A DNA stretch of 64,000 nt from positions 248,001-312,000 of the forward strand of contig NZ_NOWF01000003.1 in the NCBI RefSeq assembly GCF_002245355.1. Direction: 5' to 3'. The notes under the pieces were generated by a model that made no database searches, had not been told where the DNA came from, and saw only the letters and a list, made by a program, of their open reading frames with translations. The position numbers and the translations under genes were made by a program. The DNA is from Paludifilum halophilum. GTDB lineage: Bacteria > Bacillota > Bacilli > Thermoactinomycetales > DSM-45169. This document shows, piece after piece, positions 25,364-34,023 of the stretch (the first letter of the stretch is position 1; each line of letters opens with the position of its first letter).

Positions 25364-25392
25364 TTGATGCATCCACCCTTTTTTAATATAAT
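25364..25392 (+). promoter_or_regulatory. Promoter of AGCS transporter
   Basis: TTGATG (25364-25369), a 17-base spacer and a perfect TATAAT (25387-25392), 28 bases before the start codon. A short inverted repeat CACCCT...AGGGTG overlaps the spacer and start region. Confidence 0.7.
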
Positions 25393-25420
25393 AATAGGGT
25401 GAAACGAGGTGTTATAGGAA

Positions 25421-26848
25421 ATGGACTTTTTGGAGCAAATCATTTCCTGGGGAAATGATATTCTATGGTCCTATGTACTGATCATCGCCCTTATTGGTCT
25501 GGGGCTCTATTTTTCCTTTCGGACGGGATTCGTTCAATTCAGACTTATCGGAGAAATGATTCGTCTTCTGGGAGAGGGAGCCGGAGCCAAAAAGAAAGGC
25601 GTCTCCTCTTTCCAGGCGTTTTGCATCAGTACGGCCTCCCGGGTCGGTACCGGAAATCTGGCCGGGGTTGCTCTCGCCATCGCGGTTGGCGGTCCGGGAG
25701 CCGTTCTCTGGATGTGGCTGATCGCATTGATCGGTTCCGCCTCCGCCTTTGTAGAAAGCACTCTGGCTCAGATCTATAAAATCCGCGATGGGATCACTTT
25801 CCGCGGGGGCCCCGCCTATTACATGGAAAAGGCCCTCGGTCAACGCTGGATGGGGATTCTTTTTTCCATCCTGATCACTTTGTGCTTCGGCCTTGTGTTT
25901 AATTCCGTGCAGGCCAACACAATCACTCTTGCCTTTGAATCAGCCTACGGTGTCAATCGACTGATGCTGGGAATCATCCTGGCGGTTCTCTTCTCCATCA
26001 TCATCTTCGGCGGAGTCACGCGGATCGCCCGCGTGGTTCAATGGATCGTCCCGGTGATGGCGGTGGGCTATGTCTTGATCGCCCTGTTTGTCATGATCAA
26101 AAACGTGACGATGATTCCCTCCGTCTTCTCCCTGATTTTCAGCGAAGCCTTCGGACCCGCCGCCTTCGGGGGTGGTGCCCTCGGCGCCGCTGTGATGGAA
26201 GGAATCAAACGGGGGCTCTTCTCCAATGAAGCAGGGATGGGAAGTGCTCCGAACGCAGCCGCTACAGCGGATGTCAGCCACCCGGCCAAACAGGGTTTGA
26301 TTCAGGCCCTGGGGGTTTTCACCGACACGCTGATCATCTGTAGTTCCACAGCCTTTATCATCATCTTTTCGGGCAGTTACACCGATCAGAGCCTGGAAGG
26401 CATCCAGCTGACACAGGAAGCCCTCAGTACACAAATCGGTCCCTGGGCGACCAGCTTCGTCGCTATAGCGATTCTGCTCTTTGCTTTCAGCTCCCTGATC
26501 GGAAACTACTACTATGGGGAGACGAACATCGAGTTCATTAAGAACAGCCGATCCTGGATCATGATCTATCGCCTGGCGGTCATCGGCATGATCCTGTTCG
26601 GCGCCGTCGCCAAGATTCAGGTAGTATGGGATATGGCTGATCTCTTCATGGGCAGTATGGCCCTTGTCAACCTGATTGCAATCGCCCTGCTGGGTAAGAT
26701 CGCCTTTGCGGCCCTCCAAGATTATATTCGCCAGCGAAAAGAAGGGAAAAACAACCCGGTCTTTACCCGAGACAGCATTCCCGGGCTAAAAAACACGGAG
26801 TGCTGGGATGGTGAAAGCTCTCAGGAATCTTCCACTGCCGCCAAATAA
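25421..26848 (+). CDS. Sodium:alanine/glycine symporter (AGCS family)
   Basis: A 475-residue transporter with about ten membrane segments that imports alanine or glycine with sodium. Family signatures are plain: FSFRTGFVQFRLIGEMIRLL near the start, STASRVGTGNLAGVALAIAV with GGPGAVLWMW, and GLFSNEAGMGSAPNAAATAD. GAGGTG lies upstream of the ATG. It is transcribed alone from the promoter at 25364 to a long terminator hairpin. Confidence 0.95.
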   Translation: MDFLEQIISWGNDILWSYVLIIALIGLGLYFSFRTGFVQFRLIGEMIRLLGEGAGAKKKGVSSFQAFCISTASRVGTGNLAGVALAIAVGGPGAVLWMWLIALIGSASAFVESTLAQIYKIRDGITFRGGPAYYMEKALGQRWMGILFSILITLCFGLVFNSVQANTITLAFESAYGVNRLMLGIILAVLFSIIIFGGVTRIARVVQWIVPVMAVGYVLIALFVMIKNVTMIPSVFSLIFSEAFGPAAFGGGALGAAVMEGIKRGLFSNEAGMGSAPNAAATADVSHPAKQGLIQALGVFTDTLIICSSTAFIIIFSGSYTDQSLEGIQLTQEALSTQIGPWATSFVAIAILLFAFSSLIGNYYYGETNIEFIKNSRSWIMIYRLAVIGMILFGAVAKIQVVWDMADLFMGSMALVNLIAIALLGKIAFAALQDYIRQRKEGKNNPVFTRDSIPGLKNTECWDGESSQESSTAAK

Positions 26849-26885
26849 TTTTCATTTACAAGGCTATCTTTAAAGAAGTCATTAT

Positions 26886-26946
26886 CGAGATGTGAACTGG
26901 AATCTCTGTTCGGTGTACAACAGGGTTCCATTCACATCTCGTTTTT
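26886..26946 (+). terminator. Long terminator hairpin after AGCS gene
   Basis: CGAGATGTGAA and TTCACATCTCG form a perfect 11-bp base stem with further inner pairing (GGAA/TTCC, CTGTT/AACAG) and TTTTT after it. The following bases up to 27136 hold no supported gene. Confidence 0.8.
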
Positions 26947-27136
26947 ATAATAAAAAAACCCTTCAGCTTGTGACTGAAACGGAAGTCACTACTGAAGAGA
27001 AGGACCAACGTTTAAACTGGATAACTCCGTCCACTCGTATGGCTTCGTTCTTTCTTCTAATCCTTATGTTCTCTATCTTCTTGAACAACTTCTTGAAAAT
27101 CGACCCAACCGTAATGGTAGACCCAAATCCCTATCT

Positions 27137-27661
27137 CTACGCGGGTTTGAACACCCCATTCTTCTCGAAAAGTTTCTTCGCCGCTTTTTCGTTGATCAAG
27201 GCGCCGGCACTTCCGCCATGAAAATCCGAGGATTGTAATGAATGTCCTTCCTTCACCCGACGGCCTTCACTCTTCAGAGTCTCATTGTTGTTGATTCCGG
27301 TAATGCTGGCTCCTTCGACACTCCGATCACGGTAGAAAAGATCGGCGGTTTCATGACTTGCAGTCATGACTGCCTCCACATCCGGCATATCCTCCAAGGC
27401 ACGAATATCCTTGGGGGTAAAAAAGTCGGGAGGGATTTCCCCGTTATTTTCAGTGAATACCTGAGAGCTGGGAGAGATGGAGACGACAGGACCCGATCCT
27501 GTAAAGGACTCCGTCAGCTTCACTTCCCCACCCTGGCCGATCGCCACGATTACGATCACCGAGGAGACACCGATGATAATCCCCAACATGGTCAGGATCG
27601 AACGCATCTTGTGCGCCAGGATGGCGTCGAAGGCCATCTTGATATTTTCCCACACACTCAC
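27137..27661 (-). pseudogene. YknZ/MacB-like ABC permease, N-terminal fragment
   Basis: Starts at a GTG overlapping the preceding ATPase. It encodes MSVWENIKMAFDAILAHKMR and the first membrane segment TMLGIIIGVSSVIVIVAIGQ, then part of the external domain (DIRALEDMPDVEAVMTASHE), and stops after KKLFEKNGVFKPA at about 174 of the usual 390-400 residues. All C-terminal membrane segments are missing, so the product cannot work as a permease. Confidence 0.85.
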
Positions 27662-28098
27662 CGGCCAACCCTCCCCCGGTCACCCTCAATCTCTTGGATC
27701 TCCCCATCCCGCAAAAAGATCCGACGCTTGGCCCGAGCAGCGACTTTCGGATCATGAGTAATCATCACAATCGTACGCCCTTCTTCGTTCAACTCCCCAA
27801 ACAGGTTTAAGATTTTCCATCCTGAGGCGGTATCCAATGCTCCCGTCGGCTCATCCGCCAACAGCAGATCGAGATGATTGACCAGAGATCGGGCGATAGC
27901 CACCCGTTGTTGTTGACCGCCGGAGAGCTCGGATGGCAGATGGTGTAGACGATATCGTGAAGACCCACTCTTTCCAGTGTACGTACAGCTTCCTTTCTCC
28001 GCTTTGCCGCCGGGGTTCCCGAGCAGATCAAAGGCAGTTTTACATTTTTCAGCGCATTCATCCGCGGGGTTGAAACACGAACCCGATGCATCGGTTAC
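27658..28098 (-). pseudogene. YknY/MacB-like ABC ATPase, C-terminal fragment with frameshift
   Basis: The C-terminal half is clear: [20 protein letters not shown] (signature), [12 protein letters not shown] (Walker B) and VMITHDP (H-loop). In a second frame upstream lie [13 protein letters not shown] and [12 protein letters not shown] from the region after the Q-loop. Walker A is missing altogether. The fragment is fused to the end of a YknW-like piece. Confidence 0.85.
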
Positions 28099-28412
28099 GG
28101 ATTCTGGCCAACTAATAGGACGGCTACTACGGAGCCGACCATACCCATCGCCATCATCCATGACTCTGCTTCTCCCGAATCCACTCCCTCAGGTGTATCC
28201 ATCTGTAATGAAACATCCTGGATACCGGCATATCCGCTGAGGCCTGACAAAACCATAGACAAAAAAACAACCGCCAAAAGCGGCTTCCACACCGGAGCGC
28301 TTTCCACGATTCGTTCAAACTGTCTGCCCGGTTCCACAATCATGCCGGACAGGGACGGCGGTTTTTTCCCCTCCCTGCGTTTGGGGTTCGTCACATGAGG
28401 ATCCGTTTGCAA
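28098..28412 (-). pseudogene. YknW-like Yip1-domain protein, N-terminal fragment
   Basis: From a TTG start behind GGAGG, about 105 residues resemble the start of a Yip1-domain membrane protein (PPSLSGMIVEPGRQFERIVE, then VWKPLLAVVFLSMVLSGLSG). It breaks off inside a membrane segment (VVAVLLVG) where ATPase sequence begins. In Bacillus subtilis yknWXYZ encodes protection against the SdpC killing factor. Here the order W-Y-Z is kept and the adaptor gene yknX is gone. Confidence 0.65.
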
Positions 28413-28537
28413 ACCAATTACCTCCTAAAATCGGGCTAATCAACGCCTGGTAATGATCATGAAATATGGATAACCTACATCATTTTACTACCTGTGTTGC
28501 ATCCCAATTACTTCACAATCATGAACAATTGGGAATG

Positions 28538-28566
28538 AAAAAAGCCGTCCCTTCATCGGGACAGCT
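28538..28566 (-). terminator. Terminator after membrane protein gene
   Basis: GTCCC and GGGAC with flanking GC/GC pairs and a run of six T on the minus strand. Confidence 0.75.
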
Positions 28567-28590
28567 TGCTGGTGTCTGGAAAGGTTCTGT

Positions 28591-29532
28591 CTATCCGTTT
28601 TCCTTTCTTTTCTCAGCTTCCTCCGGATATTCCTTCTCGAAATATTGGGCGGTCTCATAAAAAAACTGGCGTACCTCGTCCCCAAAGGACTGGTTCACGT
28701 AATAAAGGTCCTCATCCTGAAGCCAGTCAACGGTCATCGGGACCCCTTTTTCGGCGGCGGCATCATGGAGCTGTAAAAATGTTTCCCCGTCTTCGGCGAA
28801 AGATGTTTCCCACAACAGTTTTTCTCCATCCGCCAATTCTGTTTCAAAGACGAGGTACAGCTCATCGGCGCTCCATTTCGTCGACAGAAAAACCCGTTCC
28901 ACATCGTTCCAAGGGACTCTTTCCCGGTCGCCCAAACCCCAAAAGCGGGAGTGAATCACTTCCTCTTTCGTATAGGTCGTATAGGAATCGGCAGCCAAGA
29001 CCATGAGCGGGGTCAAGGCGAACAAAACGATCAGACAGACACCGAACAACCATCGCTTACGAGCGATCTCCAGCCAATTCCAATGCCTGGGTCGGAGAAA
29101 GTGCTGGATGATGGGAATGAGAAAAAGGGTATGAATCAGGCCAACCACGGCCACCCCATCACTCATCTCCGATTCGATTTCATTCTCAAAAGCATTTCCC
29201 ATGATCCCGGCCAACAACCCGAGCCAAACCATAGATAGGAAGAAACCGAGTACACCGGCCACGATAAAACGCACAATGGATAAAAAGGACCAGGACTCCC
29301 CGCCTCTGGACAGTATTCGGTAACGAGCTTGCTCCTCTTCAGAGACAACACGACCGTCTTCCCGGATGATCACCGGCGCCTTCGAAGACCTTCCCAGGAA
29401 ATAATAGTACAACCCCCGATTCTTCCGGCGATAAGGCCAACCTTCTCTCCATTCTTCGTCCGGGTATTCCCGTCGGACGGTCCGTTCCACCTCTTCCGGT
29501 AATACCTGTCGTCCCAGCCACGTCCAATTCAA
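28591..29532 (-). CDS. Hypothetical membrane protein
   Basis: A 313-residue protein from a TTG start behind AAAGGAG. It has a charged N-terminal region of about 80 residues, two hydrophobic pairs (residues about 83-115 and 130-185: VRFIVAGVLGFFLSMVWLGL, LFGVCLIVLFALTPLMVLAA) and a soluble C-terminal domain that looks like a PH-like or YcxB-like fold (VPWNDVERVFLSTKWSADEL). It follows the NERD helicase gene by 17 bases and is likely co-transcribed. No function is assigned. Confidence 0.75.
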   Translation of the reverse strand: MNWTWLGRQVLPEEVERTVRREYPDEEWREGWPYRRKNRGLYYYFLGRSSKAPVIIREDGRVVSEEEQARYRILSRGGESWSFLSIVRFIVAGVLGFFLSMVWLGLLAGIMGNAFENEIESEMSDGVAVVGLIHTLFLIPIIQHFLRPRHWNWLEIARKRWLFGVCLIVLFALTPLMVLAADSYTTYTKEEVIHSRFWGLGDRERVPWNDVERVFLSTKWSADELYLVFETELADGEKLLWETSFAEDGETFLQLHDAAAEKGVPMTVDWLQDEDLYYVNQSFGDEVRQFFYETAQYFEKEYPEEAEKRKENG

Positions 29533-29549
29533 TCGAACAACTCCTTTCT

Positions 29550-31424
29550 CTATTTGTCCATCAAGAGCTTCTCCTGTTTACCGCGATACCGGTCGAAATA
29601 CCGGGTAAACTCGGAATCGCCGGAATAGGTGAGCACCAGGTATTCCTTGGCCCGGGTCATGGCGATGTAAAGCAAAGACACCTCCCGCTCTTGATTCTCC
29701 TCCACCGGCAGCGGAAGGCGGTCGACGTTGACCACAAACACCGCTTGATAATCCAAACCCTTACTGGAGTCGATAGTACTGATCTTGACAGTGCTCTCCT
29801 CCGGGCGGAAATTTCGTTTGGTCTGTTCGTTTTCCGCGATCCAGGAATAGGGAATCCCCCGCCCGGCCAACGCCTTTCGGATGGCATCGATTGTCCGGAT
29901 GTTGCCGAACTGTTTCACCCGGTAGAGAATTAATATTTCCGACAGCGGAATGCGTTGTTCCCGGCGCAGAGTATGTATTTTTCCCGCCACATAATCCATT
30001 TCTCCTTGCAATGTGGTAAAACGGCGAACCTCGGGCACAGGCCCCTTGCGCGGCGAACTCTGAGGGGAAATAATCTCGATCTCCCCTTGATCCTTCGCTG
30101 TCGTCTTCTCCCCTACATCAGTATGGGCCTGATAAAAATTCCAGGAGAAGTCGACAATCGGGGCGGTATTCCGGTAATTGACAGTCAGGATCCTGGACCG
30201 GCCCCGGAAGTCAAGCCCGGTGTCTTGGCGGTAACTTCTTTTTCGGGCATAGATGTTTTGTGCGCGATCCTCTACGATCAGGAAGGATTGGGTATCGGGA
30301 TTCAACAGCTTGCTGGCCAACCCCAGCCATTCCGGCTTAAAATCCTGCCCCTCGTCAATCAAGATCGCGTCATAGGTCGGACACGTCTTCAGCTTCTCCG
30401 GATGAGCGAGCATTTCGGGAATGCGACTTTCCCGCATCCGTAAATCGCGGCGTAACCATTCGTGAAAATAGCGGACTCGAATGGAATCAGCGGCGACACC
30501 ATTGATCGCAGTCTCCGATTGTTGAAACTTGCTGTCGATCATCCGGCGAATGCCGCGGGAAAGCGAAATATTGAAACAGAGAACGAGAATGTTCCACCCA
30601 GGATGAGCCTTGGCCAATAAACGGGCCCGGCTCGCCAGGATCAAGGTTTTACCGCTGCCCGCCACTCCCCGGATCAAACGGTGCTTGTCCCCGATCTGCT
30701 TGGCCAAATTCTCCTGATGCAGATCCATCGTTTCCAGATCGTCCAACGACAACAGAATATATTCCTGAAAAGGAACCTTTTTTACCGTCGCTCCGATTCG
30801 CACTTCCGGAAAGAGATGAAATCGGATGCGCTGAATATCCAGCGCACTCAGGTGCCTCTCCATCGGAAAAGAGACCGTAAACATCTCCTTCAACTTTTTT
30901 CGGAGTAAAATAGCGGAGAATCGTTCATTTTCGGGATCGATTTCTTCCCGGGTTAAAACCAGCTTCGGATCGAGGACCGCGTATAGTCCTTCCTCCGCCA
31001 GCTGGGCCTTGGTCAATCGGGTCAATACTGTCCCATACCCGTAAGGGAATTTCAGACGCATCTTATGCTTCCCCTCGGTTTGAACCAGGCCGAGATCCCT
31101 TCGAAGCAAATCCGCGATCCGAAAGGCGTAATCCCGGGCTTGTTTGAGCGGGCTGGTCACTGTCTCCATCTTTCCCGAGGAAGTTCTCAGGGTCCATTGA
31201 TCAGGGTTGATCCGGTCCAATGTCTTTCGGGTATAATCCTTCACCTCCAGCACAACCACTCCCAGATCCGGACCGATGACGACAAAATCCGGACGCCACC
31301 CCCTGATATCCGGTTCATAATAAACGATATACTCTTCCGGCAAATACGATTTCAGTGTACGGAAAAGCAACTGCTCTCCCGCCGTTGCCTCCTTTTTCAT
31401 TCTTTCGGGAATGACATGGGCCAT
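29550..31424 (-). CDS. NERD-domain nuclease/UvrD-type helicase
   Basis: A 624-residue fusion. The N-terminal NERD domain (about residues 10-170) carries a PD-(D/E)xK-like core (RPDFVVI followed by VVLEVKDY). A superfamily 1 helicase follows: Walker A GVAGSGKTLILASR, Walker B ILIDEGQDF, motif III/IV VNYRNTAPI and the late motifs STIDSSKGLDYQAV and YIAMTRAKEYLVL. Such proteins act in DNA repair or defence against foreign DNA. The ATG at 31424 is chosen because AAAGGAGG precedes it; longer upstream reading runs into a miniature repeat. No partner defence genes are adjacent. Confidence 0.9.
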   Translation of the reverse strand: MAHVIPERMKKEATAGEQLLFRTLKSYLPEEYIVYYEPDIRGWRPDFVVIGPDLGVVVLEVKDYTRKTLDRINPDQWTLRTSSGKMETVTSPLKQARDYAFRIADLLRRDLGLVQTEGKHKMRLKFPYGYGTVLTRLTKAQLAEEGLYAVLDPKLVLTREEIDPENERFSAILLRKKLKEMFTVSFPMERHLSALDIQRIRFHLFPEVRIGATVKKVPFQEYILLSLDDLETMDLHQENLAKQIGDKHRLIRGVAGSGKTLILASRARLLAKAHPGWNILVLCFNISLSRGIRRMIDSKFQQSETAINGVAADSIRVRYFHEWLRRDLRMRESRIPEMLAHPEKLKTCPTYDAILIDEGQDFKPEWLGLASKLLNPDTQSFLIVEDRAQNIYARKRSYRQDTGLDFRGRSRILTVNYRNTAPIVDFSWNFYQAHTDVGEKTTAKDQGEIEIISPQSSPRKGPVPEVRRFTTLQGEMDYVAGKIHTLRREQRIPLSEILILYRVKQFGNIRTIDAIRKALAGRGIPYSWIAENEQTKRNFRPEESTVKISTIDSSKGLDYQAVFVVNVDRLPLPVEENQEREVSLLYIAMTRAKEYLVLTYSGDSEFTRYFDRYRGKQEKLLMDK

Positions 31425-31531
31425 GAAATCGGTGTTCCTCCTTTGGTCCGCTTCGACAAGGGGTTTATACCGGTTCAACTGTTTTATAAATATTATTATT
31501 TTAACATATTCTACTACCATGAATGAAACGG

Positions 31532-31655
31532 TAGAAGCGTTGTATCTGAGTGCATTCTCGGTGGGACGGGGTAGGGTTTTATACTCTGTTTTCGTTGTTC
31601 CTATGAGCCGAAAACACTCCGTGGAACCCAACCCTCCCGAAAGGGGTGTTTTTTC
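31532..31655. repeat. Palindromic miniature repeat, copy 2 (diverged)
   Basis: It begins TAGAAGCGTTGTA and shares GGTGGGACGGGGTAGGGTTT, a GTTTTCGTTGTTC segment and CCTCCCGAAAGGGGTGTTTT with the long copy at 19301-19439. The right-hand inverted end is worn away. It lies in the 322-base divergent gap between the helicase and the acetamidase-like gene; the rest of that gap is AT-rich and featureless. Confidence 0.7.
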
Positions 31656-31746
31656 ATCTGGCCCATCTGTCTCCCTATCGAAGGATTGGCATGGTATACT
31701 CAGAAAATGGGGATTTCCCTGAACCATCAAAATCGGAGGCGATAAG

Positions 31747-32625
31747 ATGAAAACCATCTCCCGTAATCAAACCATCACGGATTTCGGACCTTCCCATCCA
31801 CCCGTGGAAACGGTTGACCCGGGGGAGTCCGTATGGGTACAAACCCACGATTGTTACGGCGGACGTATCCGAACCGAGAAAGACCTCCGACCCAACATCC
31901 GAATCCCTGTGATTAACCCCTCCACCGGCCCGATTGCCGTCAAGGGAGTCTCCACGGGGGATGTAATCCGGGTTCGAATCGAAGAGATCCGCCTGGATCA
32001 TCAGGGAATCATGGTCACGGCTCCGGGATTGGGTCCCTTGGGAGACAACATTCGTGAGGCCGACACCAAGGTAATTCCGATCTGGGACGGGATGGCCCAT
32101 TTCAGCGAATCGATCCGGTTTCCCGTTCGCCCGATGATCGGTGTGATCGGAGTTGCTCCGGCGGATCGGAAAATCAGCGCGGAAGCTCCCGGTACCCACG
32201 GGGGCAATATGGATACAAAGGCGATCACCTCCGGCAGCAGTGTCTATTTCCCGGTCTTCGTCCACGGAGCCAACCTCGCCTTGGGAGACCTGCATGCGGC
32301 TATGGGGGACGGCGAAATGAGCGGGACAGGGATTGAGATCGCCGGCAACGTCCGTCTGAGCATTTCCAAGGTAAAAAACTTCCCCTTGTCCATGCCTCTG
32401 GTGGAAACCGATGAAGAATACATGGTAATCGCCAGCGGTGAAACCTTCGAAAAAGCGATTCGGGTAGGAATCGAACAGTCTGTCTCCTTGTTGAAGGAAT
32501 TTCTGGGACTCTCTTTTCCGGACGCTTACTGTTTATTAAGTGCCACCTGCGATTTACGCGTCAGTCAAATCGTCAACCCGCTGCTCACCGTCCGAGTCGC
32601 CATTCCGAAATCTCTGATCGAATAA
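31747..32625 (+). CDS. Acetamidase/formamidase family protein
   Basis: A 292-residue cytoplasmic amidohydrolase of the FmdA/AmdA family that releases ammonia from formamide or acetamide. Typical segments: NPSTGPIAVKGVSTGDVIRV, GTHGGNMDTKAI and HGANLALGDLHAAMGDGEMS, with GIEIAGNVRL after it. Length is usual for the short bacterial form. GGAGG precedes the ATG. Single-gene unit; the physiological amide is unknown. Confidence 0.92.
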   Translation: MKTISRNQTITDFGPSHPPVETVDPGESVWVQTHDCYGGRIRTEKDLRPNIRIPVINPSTGPIAVKGVSTGDVIRVRIEEIRLDHQGIMVTAPGLGPLGDNIREADTKVIPIWDGMAHFSESIRFPVRPMIGVIGVAPADRKISAEAPGTHGGNMDTKAITSGSSVYFPVFVHGANLALGDLHAAMGDGEMSGTGIEIAGNVRLSISKVKNFPLSMPLVETDEEYMVIASGETFEKAIRVGIEQSVSLLKEFLGLSFPDAYCLLSATCDLRVSQIVNPLLTVRVAIPKSLIE

Positions 32626-32662
32626 AAAAACCGCCTCCCCGGTATTCGCAGGGAAGGCGGTT
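32624..32662 (-). terminator. Terminator of odhAB
   Basis: CCGCCT...AGGCGG with inner CCC/GGG pairs and a run of seven T on the minus strand, overlapping the stop codon of the converging acetamidase-like gene. Confidence 0.8.
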
Positions 32663-32693
32663 ATACAGTCCGTTATTCGAATGGATGGATCGC

Positions 32694-33971
32694 TTATCCC
32701 TCCAGCATCAACAGCTCCGGGTCCTCCAGCAGCTCTTTGATCTTGACCAGGAATCGGACGGCTTCACTTCCGTCGACAATCCGGTGGTCATAGGAAAGAG
32801 CGATATACATCATCGGACGGTTTTCCATCCGATCGCCATCGACAGCGACAGGGCGTTTTTGGATGCTGTGCATCCCCAGAATCCCGACTTGGGGAGTATT
32901 CAGGATCGGTGTGGACAACAGAGAGCCGAAAATGCCGCCGTTGGTAATGGAAAAGGTTCCCCCTTGCAAATCATCCAGGGTGAGGGCATTCGTGCGGGCT
33001 TTTTCCGCCAGGGAAGCAATGTCTTGTTCAATCTCGGCAAAGCTCAAGCGGTCCGCATTCCGCACTACGGGGACGACAAGACCTTCCTCTGCGGCCACGG
33101 CGATGCCGATATCATAGTACTTTTTCAGCAGCATTTCATCTCCCTGGATTTCGGCATTGAGCCGCGGAAATTCTTTCAGGGCCCCGACCACTGCTTTGGT
33201 GAAGAAGGACATGAAACCCAGTCCGATATCATGTTTCTCTTTAAAGGCTTCTTTGCGGCGACGGCGGAGATCCATGACCGCCGACATATCCACTTCGTTG
33301 AACGTCGTCAGCATCGCCGCATTCTGTTGAGCCTGAACCAGCCGGTTCGCGATGGTTTGGCGACGCCGCGACATCCGTTGGCGTTCCACCGGTCGGTCGG
33401 CCTCTCCGGTCGGCTGAACCGGCTCTTTCCGCCCGGTTTGTTGCTTCCCGGGAGACTCCTCGGTTGCAGGCCGGGACGGTTGGGCGGGATGGTTTTTGAC
33501 ATCCTCCACCGTGACCCGCCCCATCGGATCCCGTGTCTGTATGCGATTCAAATCCAGCCCGCGTTCCCGGGCCAGTTTTCTGGCGGCGGGAGAAGCAACC
33601 GGCGGAACCTCCTTGTGAGGGGCTTCTTTCTCCGTCTGCGGTTGCTCCGCCGCTTCCCCGGCGGCTTTTTCCGTCCGCTCCCGGGACTCATTCCCTTCCG
33701 GTTCCGGAGCTCCGCTGTCTTTGGTGCCTTCCTCGGCACCCTCCTTCAGCAGGGCGATCACTTCTCCTACTTCCACGGAATCCCCCGGTTGTTTTAATAC
33801 CTCCGCCAAAACCCCGGTATTCTCCGCTTGGATTTCCAGGTTCACCTTATCGGTTTCCAGTTCGAGCAGGACCTCTCCTTCTGTGACGGAATCCCCTTCG
33901 TCTTTCGACCAACTGGAAATCGTTCCTTCCGTAATGGACTCCGCCAATTCCGGCACTTTTACTTCAATCAC
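32694..33971 (-). CDS. odhB: 2-oxoglutarate dehydrogenase E2 (dihydrolipoyl succinyltransferase)
   Basis: A 425-residue E2 subunit that transfers the succinyl group to CoA in the TCA cycle. Order: lipoyl domain at residues 1-80 (lipoylated Lys in [11 protein letters not shown]), a long Glu/Ala/Pro linker, peripheral-subunit-binding domain near 120-155 ([20 protein letters not shown]) and the catalytic core with [20 protein letters not shown] and the active-site [16 protein letters not shown] start with GGGAGGGG upstream. It follows odhA after 52 bases, the standard operon. Confidence 0.97.
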   Translation of the reverse strand: MIEVKVPELAESITEGTISSWSKDEGDSVTEGEVLLELETDKVNLEIQAENTGVLAEVLKQPGDSVEVGEVIALLKEGAEEGTKDSGAPEPEGNESRERTEKAAGEAAEQPQTEKEAPHKEVPPVASPAARKLARERGLDLNRIQTRDPMGRVTVEDVKNHPAQPSRPATEESPGKQQTGRKEPVQPTGEADRPVERQRMSRRRQTIANRLVQAQQNAAMLTTFNEVDMSAVMDLRRRRKEAFKEKHDIGLGFMSFFTKAVVGALKEFPRLNAEIQGDEMLLKKYYDIGIAVAAEEGLVVPVVRNADRLSFAEIEQDIASLAEKARTNALTLDDLQGGTFSITNGGIFGSLLSTPILNTPQVGILGMHSIQKRPVAVDGDRMENRPMMYIALSYDHRIVDGSEAVRFLVKIKELLEDPELLMLEG

Positions 33972-34023
33972 GTCTGTTCCCCTCCCGCATTGGAAATGAT
34001 CATATTCGGATGAAAATCCTCAA

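Noticed and set aside
26892..27221. A 109-codon plus-strand frame after the AGCS gene
   Set aside because: It starts inside the terminator hairpin and overlaps the YknZ-like fragment on the other strand; no protein features.
31425..31757. N-terminal extension of the NERD helicase to 735 residues
   Set aside because: The extension reads through a miniature repeat, is not protein-like, and a ribosome binding site supports the ATG at 31424.
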